From: Spirosoma oryzicola
Lineage (GTDB): Bacteria; Bacteroidota; Bacteroidia; Cytophagales; Spirosomataceae
DNA: 64,000 bases
NCBI RefSeq assembly: GCF_021233055.1
Contig: NZ_CP089541.1
Span: 1-64,000, forward strand
Reading direction: 5' to 3'
The notes under the pieces were generated by a model that saw nothing but the letters and a program-made list of their open reading frames with translations, did not search any database and had not been told where the DNA came from. A program made the translations under genes and the position numbers. This document shows positions 1 to 8,465 of this stretch, in pieces (positions within the stretch are counted from its first letter, which is position 1; every line of letters starts with the position of its first letter).

Positions 1-84
1 CGCTGACCCAGTTATTTTTTTGACAACATGATCTTTCAGACCGGCAATTAGGTTCTCCTCCTTCCCAAGGCTATTTACTATCAT
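1..84 (-). CDS. possible 5' end of a gene leaving the window
   Basis: On the minus strand an ATG at 84 opens a frame that stays open to the window edge and gives 28 residues beginning MIVNSLGKEENLIAGLKDH. An in-frame TAG lies directly before the ATG, so no earlier start in this frame is possible. There is no clear ribosome binding site, which is common in Bacteroidota. The composition, with charged residues mixed with aliphatics, looks coding, but 28 residues are too few to name a family. It may equally be a chance open frame. Confidence 0.25.
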   Translation of the reverse strand, partial: MIVNSLGKEENLIAGLKDHVVKKITGSA

Positions 85-319
85 CTAGCTGCTCGTTTTG
101 GACTTATCATGCTCTGTAGAATCTTACTAATCCGAAAAGCGATTCGTAAAGCTTGTTTGTGATGTCTTCTTGTCGAGCCCGACATCACATTCGCAGAGAG
201 TATAGCTTTCAATTCTGGCTCAACAAACGGTTTTCGGCTACCCAATGCCTTAATTTACGTTCAAATCATTATCCATCTTGCATAATAAGCAGCGATATAT
301 CCTCAAAAAGCAGTAACTG

Positions 320-870
320 TAAGCAATTGAACGCGAAACGATAAGCGATTGAACGCGCCGGGGAGATATTTTTAAATAATTTTATTTTTCTGTTTTTGGC
401 TCGTTTGCAGCTGTCAAACTAGTTTTTCTCTTTTCTATCAAACTGAATTTTCAGCAACAATCTCTGTTTTGTTGTTTTTAAGTATTTAACAATCTTTAAA
501 ATATTTAATATTTAAGGCCCTCATAAGTCTTTGAATTTCAATTTGTTACAAGCCTATAAATAAGTGATTGAACGCGGAAGTATAAGCAATTGAACGCAGA
601 AATATAAGCAATTGGACGCGGAACGATAAGTGATTGAACGCAGAAGTGTAAGCGATTGGACGCAGAAGTATAAGTGATTGAACGCGGGCTAATTGATGAT
701 CTGTACTAACCACCCTAGTTCATTTTTCTATTAAGTGGGGACTCTATTTGCTATTTGTCTGATTACTAGAGTTTTATAAGAAATTATGTAAGCGATTGAA
801 CGCAGAAGTATAAGCAATTGGACGCGGAACGATAAGTGATTGAACGCAGAAGTGTAAGCGATTGGACGCA
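320..870. repeat. iteron array: candidate replication origin
   Basis: Twelve copies of a 16-bp word, consensus TAAGYRATTGRACGCR, lie in the same orientation. They start at 320, 342 (cluster 1), 561, 583, 605, 627, 649, 671 (cluster 2), and 789, 811, 833, 855 (cluster 3). Within each cluster copies repeat exactly every 22 bp, two helical turns, so a bound protein would sit on one face of the DNA. Clusters are separated by AT-rich stretches at about 361-520 and 690-788. Directly repeated iterons just before a Rep_3 initiator gene are the classic layout of theta-replicating plasmid origins, and of their use in autoregulation. A match to the DnaA box with two mismatches lies at 269-277 and is weak. 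Confidence 0.85.
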
Positions 871-967
871 TTTCTGAAAAAACAGTCAAACGCTTATAGT
901 TTGTAATGATAAGACAAGGCGATTCTTTCTTATATTCGCTTAGAAAGGCGCTAAACCACTAATCGGC

Positions 968-2503
968 ATGGCCAAGAACGCTACGCAGAACAAGCTTGTC
1001 CAAACAAAGAAAGACTCGGATTATCGGTACACTATTCGCTTAAAAGCTGGCAAGTTTGGCTTACTCGAAGCAATCTCTAAGTTCGATCTGCATGAGTTTC
1101 GACTCTTTGGTACGATGCTCACGATGATTCAGCCGACCGATAGTGAGTTTAGTTCGACGATTATTAATGTTGGCGATGTTGTCAAGCTGTTTGCTTTGAG
1201 TCGTGGCGCGCGCAATTATGACGATATACGCACCGCAGCGCTGCGATTACAAAAGAAATTTCTGGAGGTTTACGAAGAGATTGACGGTATTCCATACAAG
1301 ACAACCGTACCCCTACTCGACCAATCCAGTGAACCGCTTAATGCCCGTGATCGAAATCACATTCGCGTTAAATTCCACGCCAAGCTCAAACCATATCTAC
1401 TTGAGTTGAAGCGTGAGTACCTGACTGCCGATCTGCGCAATGTAGTCGGCATACAGAGCATCTATACAATTCAAATGTACGCTGTTCTAAAAAACCAATT
1501 CAATCTGGGCAATAAAGAACCGAAGTACAGTCTGGAGCGATTGCGTGATATTCTTAGCATAAGTCCCGAACTATATGTTAAGTACGGTAGCTTTAAGCAG
1601 CAGATCATCATGCGGGCCGTGCGCGATATTAATACCTACACGGATCTGGAGGTAAAGGAACTGGTCGAGACAAAACAGAAGCGACAGATTACGTCCGTGA
1701 CGTTTGTGCTGGAAGGTAAAACCGTTGTTCGCTGGCAGACTTTACCCAAGGCAGAACCCGGACAGGTTGAACTTGAGTTTACACCCGTCGAAGTAATTGA
1801 CCAGCCGAACGAGCAGGAGTCTGTCGATGCGCAGGTGGAAGAAAAAGCCGTTAATGGACTCGTAGACGAATTATACGAATTGGTAGAACGCTTTGAGATT
1901 TCACGACGAACCGTTGAAGAGTGGGTGGAAGGGTTGCCCGAACAGCAAATCCGACTGGGCATCGACCATGTGCTCACCGAACTAAAAAACGGTGTGAAAA
2001 TCAAAAAGAGTATTGCGTCTTACATTGTGGCGATGGTCCATTCGACGAAGCTTAGCGATGACGTGCAGGCCAAAGAAAAACAGAAAGCGGAACGAACGGC
2101 CCATCAGCAGCGTAGCCAGCAACAGCAGCTGGTTTTTGAGCAAAATGCAGCGGCTAAGGCTACGTTACTCGACCAGTACGAAAATGAGCGACGGGTTGAG
2201 CTGATTTCAGCTTTTCGGAAATCAGCCGATTTATATCGTCGCTATCTTGAACATTTAAGAGGAAATCAGGAAAAACCTGGGTTGGGAATGAGCCTGAGTT
2301 CGGTTGTCGCCAGTCAGTTGACAACAGCCATGAGTGGTCAGAATTCGAAAGACGCATTTATGGCGGCCATTACAAATGCCGGTTACGGCTTGCTATACTC
2401 TGACTTGATTCATTGGTACGAGCAGCAATCGCCGAAGGCGTTGGCCCAAATCCGGGAAAAATACGCTGTAGTGGCTCAAAGTCTGGGCGTCCAGTTGCAT
2501 TGA
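968..2503 (+). CDS. replication initiator protein, Rep_3 superfamily
   Basis: The 511-residue product has the tandem winged-helix layout of Rep_3/RepB plasmid initiators in its first 260 residues. Residues around 145-165 include the conserved run DLRNVVGIQSIYTIQMYAVL, followed by a segment with YSLERLRDILSI and a beta-rich end of the second winged helix (about 235-255). Such proteins bind iterons, melt the origin and recruit the replicative helicase. The remaining half, about 260-511, is charged and glutamine-rich (several Q runs near 380) and does not match the family core. It probably holds a species-specific tail. The ATG at 968 lies 98 bp after the last iteron, so initiator binding may also repress its own promoter. 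Its function is inferred from the fold pattern plus the iterons. Confidence 0.85.
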   Translation: MAKNATQNKLVQTKKDSDYRYTIRLKAGKFGLLEAISKFDLHEFRLFGTMLTMIQPTDSEFSSTIINVGDVVKLFALSRGARNYDDIRTAALRLQKKFLEVYEEIDGIPYKTTVPLLDQSSEPLNARDRNHIRVKFHAKLKPYLLELKREYLTADLRNVVGIQSIYTIQMYAVLKNQFNLGNKEPKYSLERLRDILSISPELYVKYGSFKQQIIMRAVRDINTYTDLEVKELVETKQKRQITSVTFVLEGKTVVRWQTLPKAEPGQVELEFTPVEVIDQPNEQESVDAQVEEKAVNGLVDELYELVERFEISRRTVEEWVEGLPEQQIRLGIDHVLTELKNGVKIKKSIASYIVAMVHSTKLSDDVQAKEKQKAERTAHQQRSQQQQLVFEQNAAAKATLLDQYENERRVELISAFRKSADLYRRYLEHLRGNQEKPGLGMSLSSVVASQLTTAMSGQNSKDAFMAAITNAGYGLLYSDLIHWYEQQSPKALAQIREKYAVVAQSLGVQLH

Positions 2504-2624
2504 ACCAGGCAACCTACATCCCGTTGGTTAGTCGATTCGATAGACCGTTAAAACGTATTAGGATCCAGACGCCGAATTCAGTCAATCGGATTAGGTCTAC
2601 ATAAAAGAAAGCGCCAAACCTTTT

Positions 2625-2632
2625 TATATTTG
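2625..2632 (+). promoter_or_regulatory. candidate -7 box for parA
   Basis: TATATTTG matches the Bacteroidota -7 consensus TAnnTTTG exactly and lies 68 bp before the ParA start. No clear -33 TTG is seen at the usual spacing, so the promoter call is tentative. Confidence 0.45.
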
Positions 2633-2700
2633 CATAAAACGGCTCTGCTTGCTGTAGCCAGTGTACAGACCACAGAAGCCAGCTGTTACTAATTTGCCTT

Positions 2701-3471
2701 ATGTCTTATCCCATCACCTTAGCGGTCACTAACAACAAAGGTGGCACTGGTAAAACTACTACCTCACTTAATTTAGGCGCTGCTCTGGCCCGGCGTGGTT
2801 TTAAGGTATTGCTGATCGATCTTGACTCCCAATGCAATCTTGGCTTAGCGGCTGGTTGCAGGCAAGCGCCCCATCACATTGGGCAATTGCTGCTGGGGGA
2901 AGCCACTTGGGAGCAAACGCTGGTAAAAGGCGAAACTGTTGACCTGTTGCCTTCCAGCCGGACGTTATTGAGCTATGAGCATCAGTTAAATATGGAGCCA
3001 GATAGCGGCTATCTGCTTCGTGAACAGTTAGAGGGACGTTCCTACGATTATGTTGTTATTGACTGCCCGCCAAGTTTGGGTGCACTTACTTTCGGAGCGT
3101 TAGGCGCTGCTAGCTGGTTTGTAGTACCCATGCAGGGAGAAAACTTTGCTTATGTGGGTCTGGACGAGATCCTACAGTGCGTAGCTAAGGTGCGTCGTCG
3201 GTTAAATCCTGACATTCAGTTGGCGGGTATCCTGATGAATAAGTTTGATTTGCGGACGAAGTTTGGGCAAACCGTATACGGAAAACTGACGAGTAACAAT
3301 ACTATCCGGTTGTTCAAACACTCGATTCGGCAGGATGTGTCGCTGATGGAATGCACCGCGTTTGGGCAGAGCGTTTTTGATTATGCGCCTAGCTCGCGGG
3401 GAGCCCAGGATTTTGATGGGGTCTGCGAAGAATTTTTACAATTAACCACCGCTACGGCTACTCGATCATGA
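2701..3471 (+). CDS. parA: ParA-family partition ATPase
   Basis: This 256-residue protein begins with the deviant Walker A motif of ParA/MinD ATPases, KGGTGKTTTSLNLG, at about residues 13-26, including the signature lysine before the GxGKT core. LLIDLDSQCNLG follows as the A' motif and VVIDCPPSLG as Walker B. The length is typical for short ParA proteins without an N-terminal DNA-binding domain (type Ib-like or Soj-like). ParA ATPases move plasmid or chromosome origins by forming ATP-dependent gradients on the nucleoid, together with a centromere-binding partner. That partner is probably the next gene, which overlaps the parA stop codon by 4 bp (ATGA), a sign of translational coupling. Confidence 0.9.
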   Translation: MSYPITLAVTNNKGGTGKTTTSLNLGAALARRGFKVLLIDLDSQCNLGLAAGCRQAPHHIGQLLLGEATWEQTLVKGETVDLLPSSRTLLSYEHQLNMEPDSGYLLREQLEGRSYDYVVIDCPPSLGALTFGALGAASWFVVPMQGENFAYVGLDEILQCVAKVRRRLNPDIQLAGILMNKFDLRTKFGQTVYGKLTSNNTIRLFKHSIRQDVSLMECTAFGQSVFDYAPSSRGAQDFDGVCEEFLQLTTATATRS

Positions 3472-4271
3472 AAAAAGGCAAATCATTTGATAACCTGCTG
3501 ACTGATCTCCATAGCGACCCCCTACCCGATTCGGCGGTCCCTGCTCTGTCATTGCAGTCGGATGGCGTTGTGGAGCTATCACCATTGACGAGTGAAGAAG
3601 CCGACCGGCTTGCCAGCTGCGAGCAGATTATCAATGAAGGAATCACCACCTTTCTGGCCGTGGGAAATGCGTTGATGGAAATCCGGCAGAACAAGCTGTA
3701 TAGAGCGAACCACCGAACCTTCGAAGGCTACTGCCGCGACCGTTTCCAACTGAAACGTCAGCGAGCCTATGAACTGATGGGCGCTGCTGAAGTGGTCAAT
3801 AGTTTGTCGGAAAAATCGGGGTTGGACGATTTGTCGGAAATTTCCGACAAACGTGTTAACGTTGTTTTACCGACGCGCGAATCACACGCTACGGTGCTGG
3901 CTGAGGTACCAGAAGAAGTCCGTAAGGAAGTCTGGAAGCAGGTCGTAGAAGAAGCTGAATACACCGCGAAACCCGTTACCGCAACCCTTATTAAACAGGT
4001 GGCGAAGCGAGCTGGTCAACCGAACAGCACTCCCGTAAAACCAGAAGCCGAGTCTGTTGATCACACTCACCATATACAGCGGATCAAAAAGGCGGTGGGC
4101 AATGCCGCACCACAGGAAATTCGGATTGAGGTGCGCGGAGCATGGTTGATTCGTCATGGATTGGCCGACGCCTGGCGCGAACTTCGTGGCCGACCAGAAT
4201 GGGTAATCAACGATAAATTCAAAGATACGCTTACGTTAGTCGAAGCAAAAGCGTTGGGCGTAATCCGCTAG
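3468..4271 (+). CDS. ParB-position DNA-binding protein, non-canonical
   Basis: The product has 267 residues and occupies the usual parB slot, with its ATG overlapping the parA stop. It lacks the GERRxRA arginine patch and the CTPase layout of true ParB. Instead residues about 45-110 form a helical domain with RTFEGYCRDRFQLKRQRAYE, a pattern seen in plasmid and phage proteins with a helix-turn-helix that are annotated only as hypothetical. A coiled, charged middle and a C-terminal part (about 205-267) follow. A perfect 22-bp palindrome lies inside the gene (see 3803-3851). The role as centromere-binding protein is inferred from position and the likely HTH; a transcriptional regulator of the module is the main alternative. 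Confidence 0.6.
   Translation: MKKGKSFDNLLTDLHSDPLPDSAVPALSLQSDGVVELSPLTSEEADRLASCEQIINEGITTFLAVGNALMEIRQNKLYRANHRTFEGYCRDRFQLKRQRAYELMGAAEVVNSLSEKSGLDDLSEISDKRVNVVLPTRESHATVLAEVPEEVRKEVWKQVVEEAEYTAKPVTATLIKQVAKRAGQPNSTPVKPEAESVDHTHHIQRIKKAVGNAAPQEIRIEVRGAWLIRHGLADAWRELRGRPEWVINDKFKDTLTLVEAKALGVIR
3803..3851. repeat. in-gene 22-bp palindrome plus half-site
   Basis: Positions 3830-3851 form a perfect 22-bp palindrome with half-site TTTGTCGGAAA and no spacer. A further copy of the same 11-bp half-site lies 27 bp upstream at 3803-3813. The site lies inside the ParB-position gene and could be a partition (parS-like) site or an operator. Coding constraint is the alternative, since the region encodes two similar peptides, LSEKSG and LSEISDK. 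Confidence 0.5.
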
Positions 4272-4280
4272 TCGTTCCAG

Positions 4281-4328
4281 AACGATAAATGGCTACGGGT
4301 ATCTGTCCGTAGCCATTTATCGTTTTTT
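4281..4328. terminator. bidirectional intrinsic terminator
   Basis: Eighteen-base complementary arms at 4281-4298 and 4307-4324 flank an 8-base loop. A T run (4323-4328) follows on the plus strand and an A-rich edge serves the minus strand. It closes the rep-par module and sits next to the stop codon of the convergent deacetylase gene. Confidence 0.85.
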
Positions 4329-5118
4329 ACCGTTTTGCCTGAACGCTCTTTATAGATTGAGCAACGTCAATAAAAGGAGCGACCCAAACATTGCCTTCGT
4401 GCTGTTTCAAAAAACGAACTAGTTTGTTGTGTTCAGACAGGTTGACATTGAGGTTGTGTTCACCGCCAACACCGTGGAATAGAAATACCAATACGGAGTT
4501 TGTGCTCATCGCTTGTTTCACCAAAGCAATCATCTCCTCGCCGGACTGACCGTTCATGGCGTAACAGCCAACGTTGCCGAGATCAATTTCTGACGCTTTC
4601 CGCATTTCGCTGGTGACACCACGAGCCGCAATAAAATCAGCCTTCACAACGTCATAGTAATTTTTATCTCCAATCATTCGATCACCACAAGGAAAGGCAA
4701 AGGTGCGACTTGTTTTGCCATCAATGGCTTGAAGTAGTGTATTGGTCATTTTGATCTCATCCACGATTCGCGGCAACGTGTAGGTCGTCAGATCATACGT
4801 AGGATTAACCCATTCGCGGCCTGGCCGACCACCGGCGCAGGGATGAAATAAGGTATGATTTCCTAATTCGTGCCCACGATTAGCTGCTTTTTTCCAGTCG
4901 TTCAGTCTGGCTTTAACGCCCGGAAAGTTACCAGCTAAATAAAAAGTGCCTTTCAGATTCAGGGAATCCAGCACGGGAATCACATTGTCTAAATGAACTT
5001 GTAGTCCGTCGTCATAGGTTAGCGCCACCGCGCATTTCTTGCCGTGCCAGTCCGGTTGTTGCGCAAACGCCAAACCTTTAACGCAAAATAGTAAGCTAAA
5101 TAATAGTAGTGTTTTCAT
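4327..5118 (-). CDS. polysaccharide deacetylase (CE4/NodB domain), exported
   Basis: The 263-residue protein starts with a signal peptide ending near AFAQ (residue 20). Residues 34-38 are TYDDG, the NodB catalytic and metal-binding motif, and residues 88-92 are HTLFH, the HxxxH metal ligands. CE4 enzymes use a divalent metal to remove acetyl groups from N-acetylated glycans such as chitin oligomers or peptidoglycan. A later FAFPCGD run and LVFLFHGVGG near the C-terminus are consistent with motifs 3-5 of the family. The length is normal for a single-domain enzyme. It is convergent with the partition genes and has no operon partner. The substrate cannot be told from sequence. Confidence 0.85.
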   Translation of the reverse strand: MKTLLLFSLLFCVKGLAFAQQPDWHGKKCAVALTYDDGLQVHLDNVIPVLDSLNLKGTFYLAGNFPGVKARLNDWKKAANRGHELGNHTLFHPCAGGRPGREWVNPTYDLTTYTLPRIVDEIKMTNTLLQAIDGKTSRTFAFPCGDRMIGDKNYYDVVKADFIAARGVTSEMRKASEIDLGNVGCYAMNGQSGEEMIALVKQAMSTNSVLVFLFHGVGGEHNLNVNLSEHNKLVRFLKQHEGNVWVAPFIDVAQSIKSVQAKR

Positions 5119-5348
5119 TCGATACTCAGACGGGTTTGTGATCGATAAGGTTCAAGCTAAGATGTGTTCTCACTTGTTTCAGGCTACAAAAATTAGGAAA
5201 ATTTTCTGGCAAAGTTTCCTGAATGCTGCTTACTGAAAGGAATGTCGGATCAGGTATTTAATGGTTTACTGGACTACATTGCTAAACAAAGGTTACCCCG
5301 TTTTGCGTTCTACTTAGATAGGTAGTTCATTCATAGACCAATTGGCTG

Positions 5349-7763
5349 ATGAATGTCTCCCGATTTTTTTCGATGATTTCCCTGTTTGTTATGCTTAATC
5401 AGTTAACTCCTTCTTGCTGCCGTGGTGCTGTCGTTAAACGTTGTTTTTTATCGTTTCTACTGAGCGTTTTTGTCTTGTTAGCGGCTGTGCCGGTTGTAGC
5501 TCAGGATTCGATACGAGACAACGTGCCAACCCAGACTATTCCGGATACGCTTTTGTTTAAGATACAAAAAGCACAGTCTGTAATCACGGAAATAAAGGCA
5601 GCCAACAAGAGAGGCTACGGCGTAGCTCGTGTGCGGGCTGGACTGGCCGACGTAAAAACGAACATAGCACCGGTTACGGCTGATATAAATGCGCAAAACA
5701 AAGCAATCGATGCAAAAACGCTCTCGAACTACAGTCTACTCCTGAACGATGCGCTGGATAAACTGTCAAACTGGCGAACGACGCTTTCTAAAACTAATAA
5801 CGATTTACAAAGCAGACTTGACCGGGTAGTTGCCCTTAGTAACGATTCACTGCTAACGGTAGCTGGCAACGACACCACGGATAGAAAGCTATATGCCGAT
5901 CAGTTATCAGGTCTTCGGGTACAGTTGCAGGAGGCCGGTACGCGCACCAGCGCCCAACTGGATACCGTAAGCCGACTACTGGCCGATGTATCGGGAACGT
6001 ATCTAAACATCAGCGCGCTGCAAACGAACATTAACGAGCGGGTACAAAAGTCAAATGAGAACGCGTTTCAGCGTGAGTCGCCTTATATCTGGGATGCACC
6101 GGCATCACTCAGCGCGAGTAGTGTACAGGAAGTACTGACGTCAAGTTATCAGGGGCAGAACAAAATTCTGAAGTACTTTTTTGCTTCCAGTTGGGACAAT
6201 CGTTTTCTGCTGATACTGCTATCAATAGGGTTTTTTGTGTGGGTGTTCACTAATTTCAAGAAGGCAAATAATCCTGCTCTAAGCGAAAAACTGGGCGAAC
6301 TTCAGTACGAAAATATAAGACCCATACCCATTGTTGCTTCCTTAATTGTTCTACTCAACTTAACTCCGCTGTTTGAGCCTAATTCGCCTTCCCTGTACAT
6401 CGAACTTACCCAGTTTCTATTGTTGGTAGCGTTGACCGTGCATTTATGGAAGCGGTTTTCGAAAGAAGATTTACGGATGTGGCTACTGAACGTAGCCTTA
6501 TATGTCTTGTTAGTCATTACCAACACCTTGGTAGGCGACTCGCTTATCATGCGCCTTTGGCTTATCGTTTTAAACGTCGGATTTATTTACATCGGTGTTG
6601 CTTTTTTCAAGCGATTGCAGCGCAGGCATATTAGTGATCGGATCATCCGGCCTGTAATCAGGCTCTATCTGGTACTTCAGCTACTCGCTATTGTGTTAAA
6701 CGTTTTTGGACGTATCAGCCTGGCCCAAACGTTCGCTATTACGGCGGTGGTTGGGCTGGTGCAAATTACTGGATTGGGTGTATTCATTGAAATTGTGCTG
6801 GAAGCGCTGGATTTACAGATCAAAATAAGCACCAGTTCGGCGGGCATTTTTTCTCGGGTGAACGTAGAGCATACGCGCCGTTCCTTTAAAAAGGGCTTGG
6901 CTTTTGTTGCTGTTGCACTGTGGTTGCTGGTCTTTTTTATCAACCTGGGCATTGCCGATGGGATCTTTAATTTTATCTATCAGATACTGATCAGACCCCG
7001 ATCCTTCGGTAGCATCAGCTTTACCCTAAGCAATCTACTGTCGTTCTCGGTGATCGTTTATTTGGCTAGCCTGTTACAAAAAAATATCGGCTTGCTGTTT
7101 GGCGAAAGTCAGTTGCCAGCTGCCAATGGGGAAATCGATCAGGTGAGTTCTGTGTTGGCTTTGATTCGTCTGGTTATCATCGTAGCCGGGGTATTTTTAG
7201 CCGTTGCGGCATCGGGTATTTCGATTGATAAATTGACGGTAGTATTGGGAGCGCTTAGTGTAGGTATCGGTCTGGGTATGCAAAACATCGTAAGCAATTT
7301 TGTTTCGGGAATCATATTAGTTTTTGAGAAACCGTTCCGGATAGGAGACTACGTTGAACTGGCGGACAAAAAAGGTCGTATTCGGGATATCGGCATTCGT
7401 TCCAGCAAGATGATCACATCGCAAGGTTCAGAAGTTATTATACCGAATGGCGATTTATTATCGAATCGATTGGTTAACTGGACCTCAAGCGATACGTACC
7501 TGAAAACGGAATTTACGCTCAAAGTGAGTGCCGACACGGACTTGCAGGCCATTAAGGAAATTATTAGAAAAGAAACGAGTGAGATCGACGGGGCTATAAA
7601 AACCATGCCACCGGATGTGGTTGTGACGGCCATCGGACCCGATAATGTCGAGTTGAAAGTAGTGGTCTGGATTAGCAGTATCTACTCGGAGGCCAGCGTG
7701 AAAAGCCAGTTGCTACAGAATTTATTGTCTGATTTTAAAGAAGCAAACATCAAATTAGTGTAG
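5349..7763 (+). CDS. large MscS-family mechanosensitive channel
   Basis: This 804-residue protein has a hydrophobic N-terminal export segment ending near VVAQ (about residue 50). A coiled, probably periplasmic region (55-255) and many transmembrane helices (about 275-640) follow. The conserved MscS pore helix and beta-domain entry lie at about residues 627-668, with ALSVGIGLGMQNIVSNF, the G/A-rich pore lining, and then FRIGDYVEL. About 130 residues of cytoplasmic vestibule end the protein. This layout resembles the big MscK-type members rather than the 286-residue MscS. Such channels open under membrane tension to release solutes. The ATG at 5349 is the only good upstream start; the 25 residues before the hydrophobic stretch are atypical, so the start is uncertain. 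Confidence 0.88.
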   Translation: MNVSRFFSMISLFVMLNQLTPSCCRGAVVKRCFLSFLLSVFVLLAAVPVVAQDSIRDNVPTQTIPDTLLFKIQKAQSVITEIKAANKRGYGVARVRAGLADVKTNIAPVTADINAQNKAIDAKTLSNYSLLLNDALDKLSNWRTTLSKTNNDLQSRLDRVVALSNDSLLTVAGNDTTDRKLYADQLSGLRVQLQEAGTRTSAQLDTVSRLLADVSGTYLNISALQTNINERVQKSNENAFQRESPYIWDAPASLSASSVQEVLTSSYQGQNKILKYFFASSWDNRFLLILLSIGFFVWVFTNFKKANNPALSEKLGELQYENIRPIPIVASLIVLLNLTPLFEPNSPSLYIELTQFLLLVALTVHLWKRFSKEDLRMWLLNVALYVLLVITNTLVGDSLIMRLWLIVLNVGFIYIGVAFFKRLQRRHISDRIIRPVIRLYLVLQLLAIVLNVFGRISLAQTFAITAVVGLVQITGLGVFIEIVLEALDLQIKISTSSAGIFSRVNVEHTRRSFKKGLAFVAVALWLLVFFINLGIADGIFNFIYQILIRPRSFGSISFTLSNLLSFSVIVYLASLLQKNIGLLFGESQLPAANGEIDQVSSVLALIRLVIIVAGVFLAVAASGISIDKLTVVLGALSVGIGLGMQNIVSNFVSGIILVFEKPFRIGDYVELADKKGRIRDIGIRSSKMITSQGSEVIIPNGDLLSNRLVNWTSSDTYLKTEFTLKVSADTDLQAIKEIIRKETSEIDGAIKTMPPDVVVTAIGPDNVELKVVVWISSIYSEASVKSQLLQNLLSDFKEANIKLV

Positions 7764-7866
7764 TACAAAGTTCACCAATAGAATCGTCTTCATTGGGGTT
7801 TGCGGCAAAGGAATAACCATATGGCTATTCTGGCGGTTTGCTAGGCAGACTCCAATCTACCAAGAT

Positions 7867-8442
7867 ATGTCGTTTGAAGAATTGATGTTGACCTATGGTT
7901 ATCCGATTCTGTTTTTGGGCGTTATGCTCGAAGGAGAAGCCTTTTTGATTGCAGGTGCTTATTTAGCCCATCGAGGCTATTTTTCATTACCTGCGGTCAT
8001 TGGTATAGCCGTACTTAGTTCGTTTGTTGTAACGCAGATCTATTTTTATCTGGGCCACCGCTACGGAAGAACATTCATCGAAAAACGACCCCGGTGGCAA
8101 CAGCGATTTGATCGGGTAGAGCGGCTGCTGCATAAGTACGGAGCAGGTTTACTGCTTGTGTTTCGAGCGTTGTACGGATTACGGGCTGTAATTCCGGCGG
8201 CTGTGGGTTTGTCGGGGTACCCACTGGTCAAGTTCTTGGTGCTAAACGCCGTTGGTGCGCTTGTCTGGGCTTTGGTCATTGCCTTGGCGGGTAATGGCAT
8301 CGCTCAGGTAGCCGAAGAACTATTCCACGAAATACGCTACCACGAGCGGACGGTCTTTTTTGTCGTGGCTGGATTAGGCGTGTTATGGGGCCTGTATCAG
8401 CTTTACCGCCAGCCTATGCTCAAGAAGTCAGCCAGACAGTAG
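7867..8442 (+). CDS. DedA/VTT-family membrane protein
   Basis: The product has 191 residues and the DedA/SNARE-associated (VTT) layout: LGVMLEGEAFLIAGAYLA near the N-terminus, the charged FRALYGLRAVIPAAVG motif in the middle, and two C-terminal membrane helices. The glutamates near residues 23-25 and the arginines of the FR..GLR motif match residues needed for proton-dependent DedA function. DedA proteins act in the inner membrane; several are undecaprenyl-phosphate or phospholipid flippases. It lies 103 bp after the MscS gene on the same strand, so co-transcription is possible. The exact lipid substrate is unknown. Confidence 0.85.
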   Translation: MSFEELMLTYGYPILFLGVMLEGEAFLIAGAYLAHRGYFSLPAVIGIAVLSSFVVTQIYFYLGHRYGRTFIEKRPRWQQRFDRVERLLHKYGAGLLLVFRALYGLRAVIPAAVGLSGYPLVKFLVLNAVGALVWALVIALAGNGIAQVAEELFHEIRYHERTVFFVVAGLGVLWGLYQLYRQPMLKKSARQ

Positions 8443-8465
8443 TTAAGAGCCACTCGCAATAGAGT

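Noticed and set aside
153..344. 63-codon frame from TTG on the plus strand
   Set aside because: It starts at TTG, overlaps the first iterons and has an unstructured residue mix; it is not needed to explain the region.
2413..2604. 63-codon frame overlapping the end of rep
   Set aside because: It lies mostly inside the rep reading frame and has no start signal or family features.
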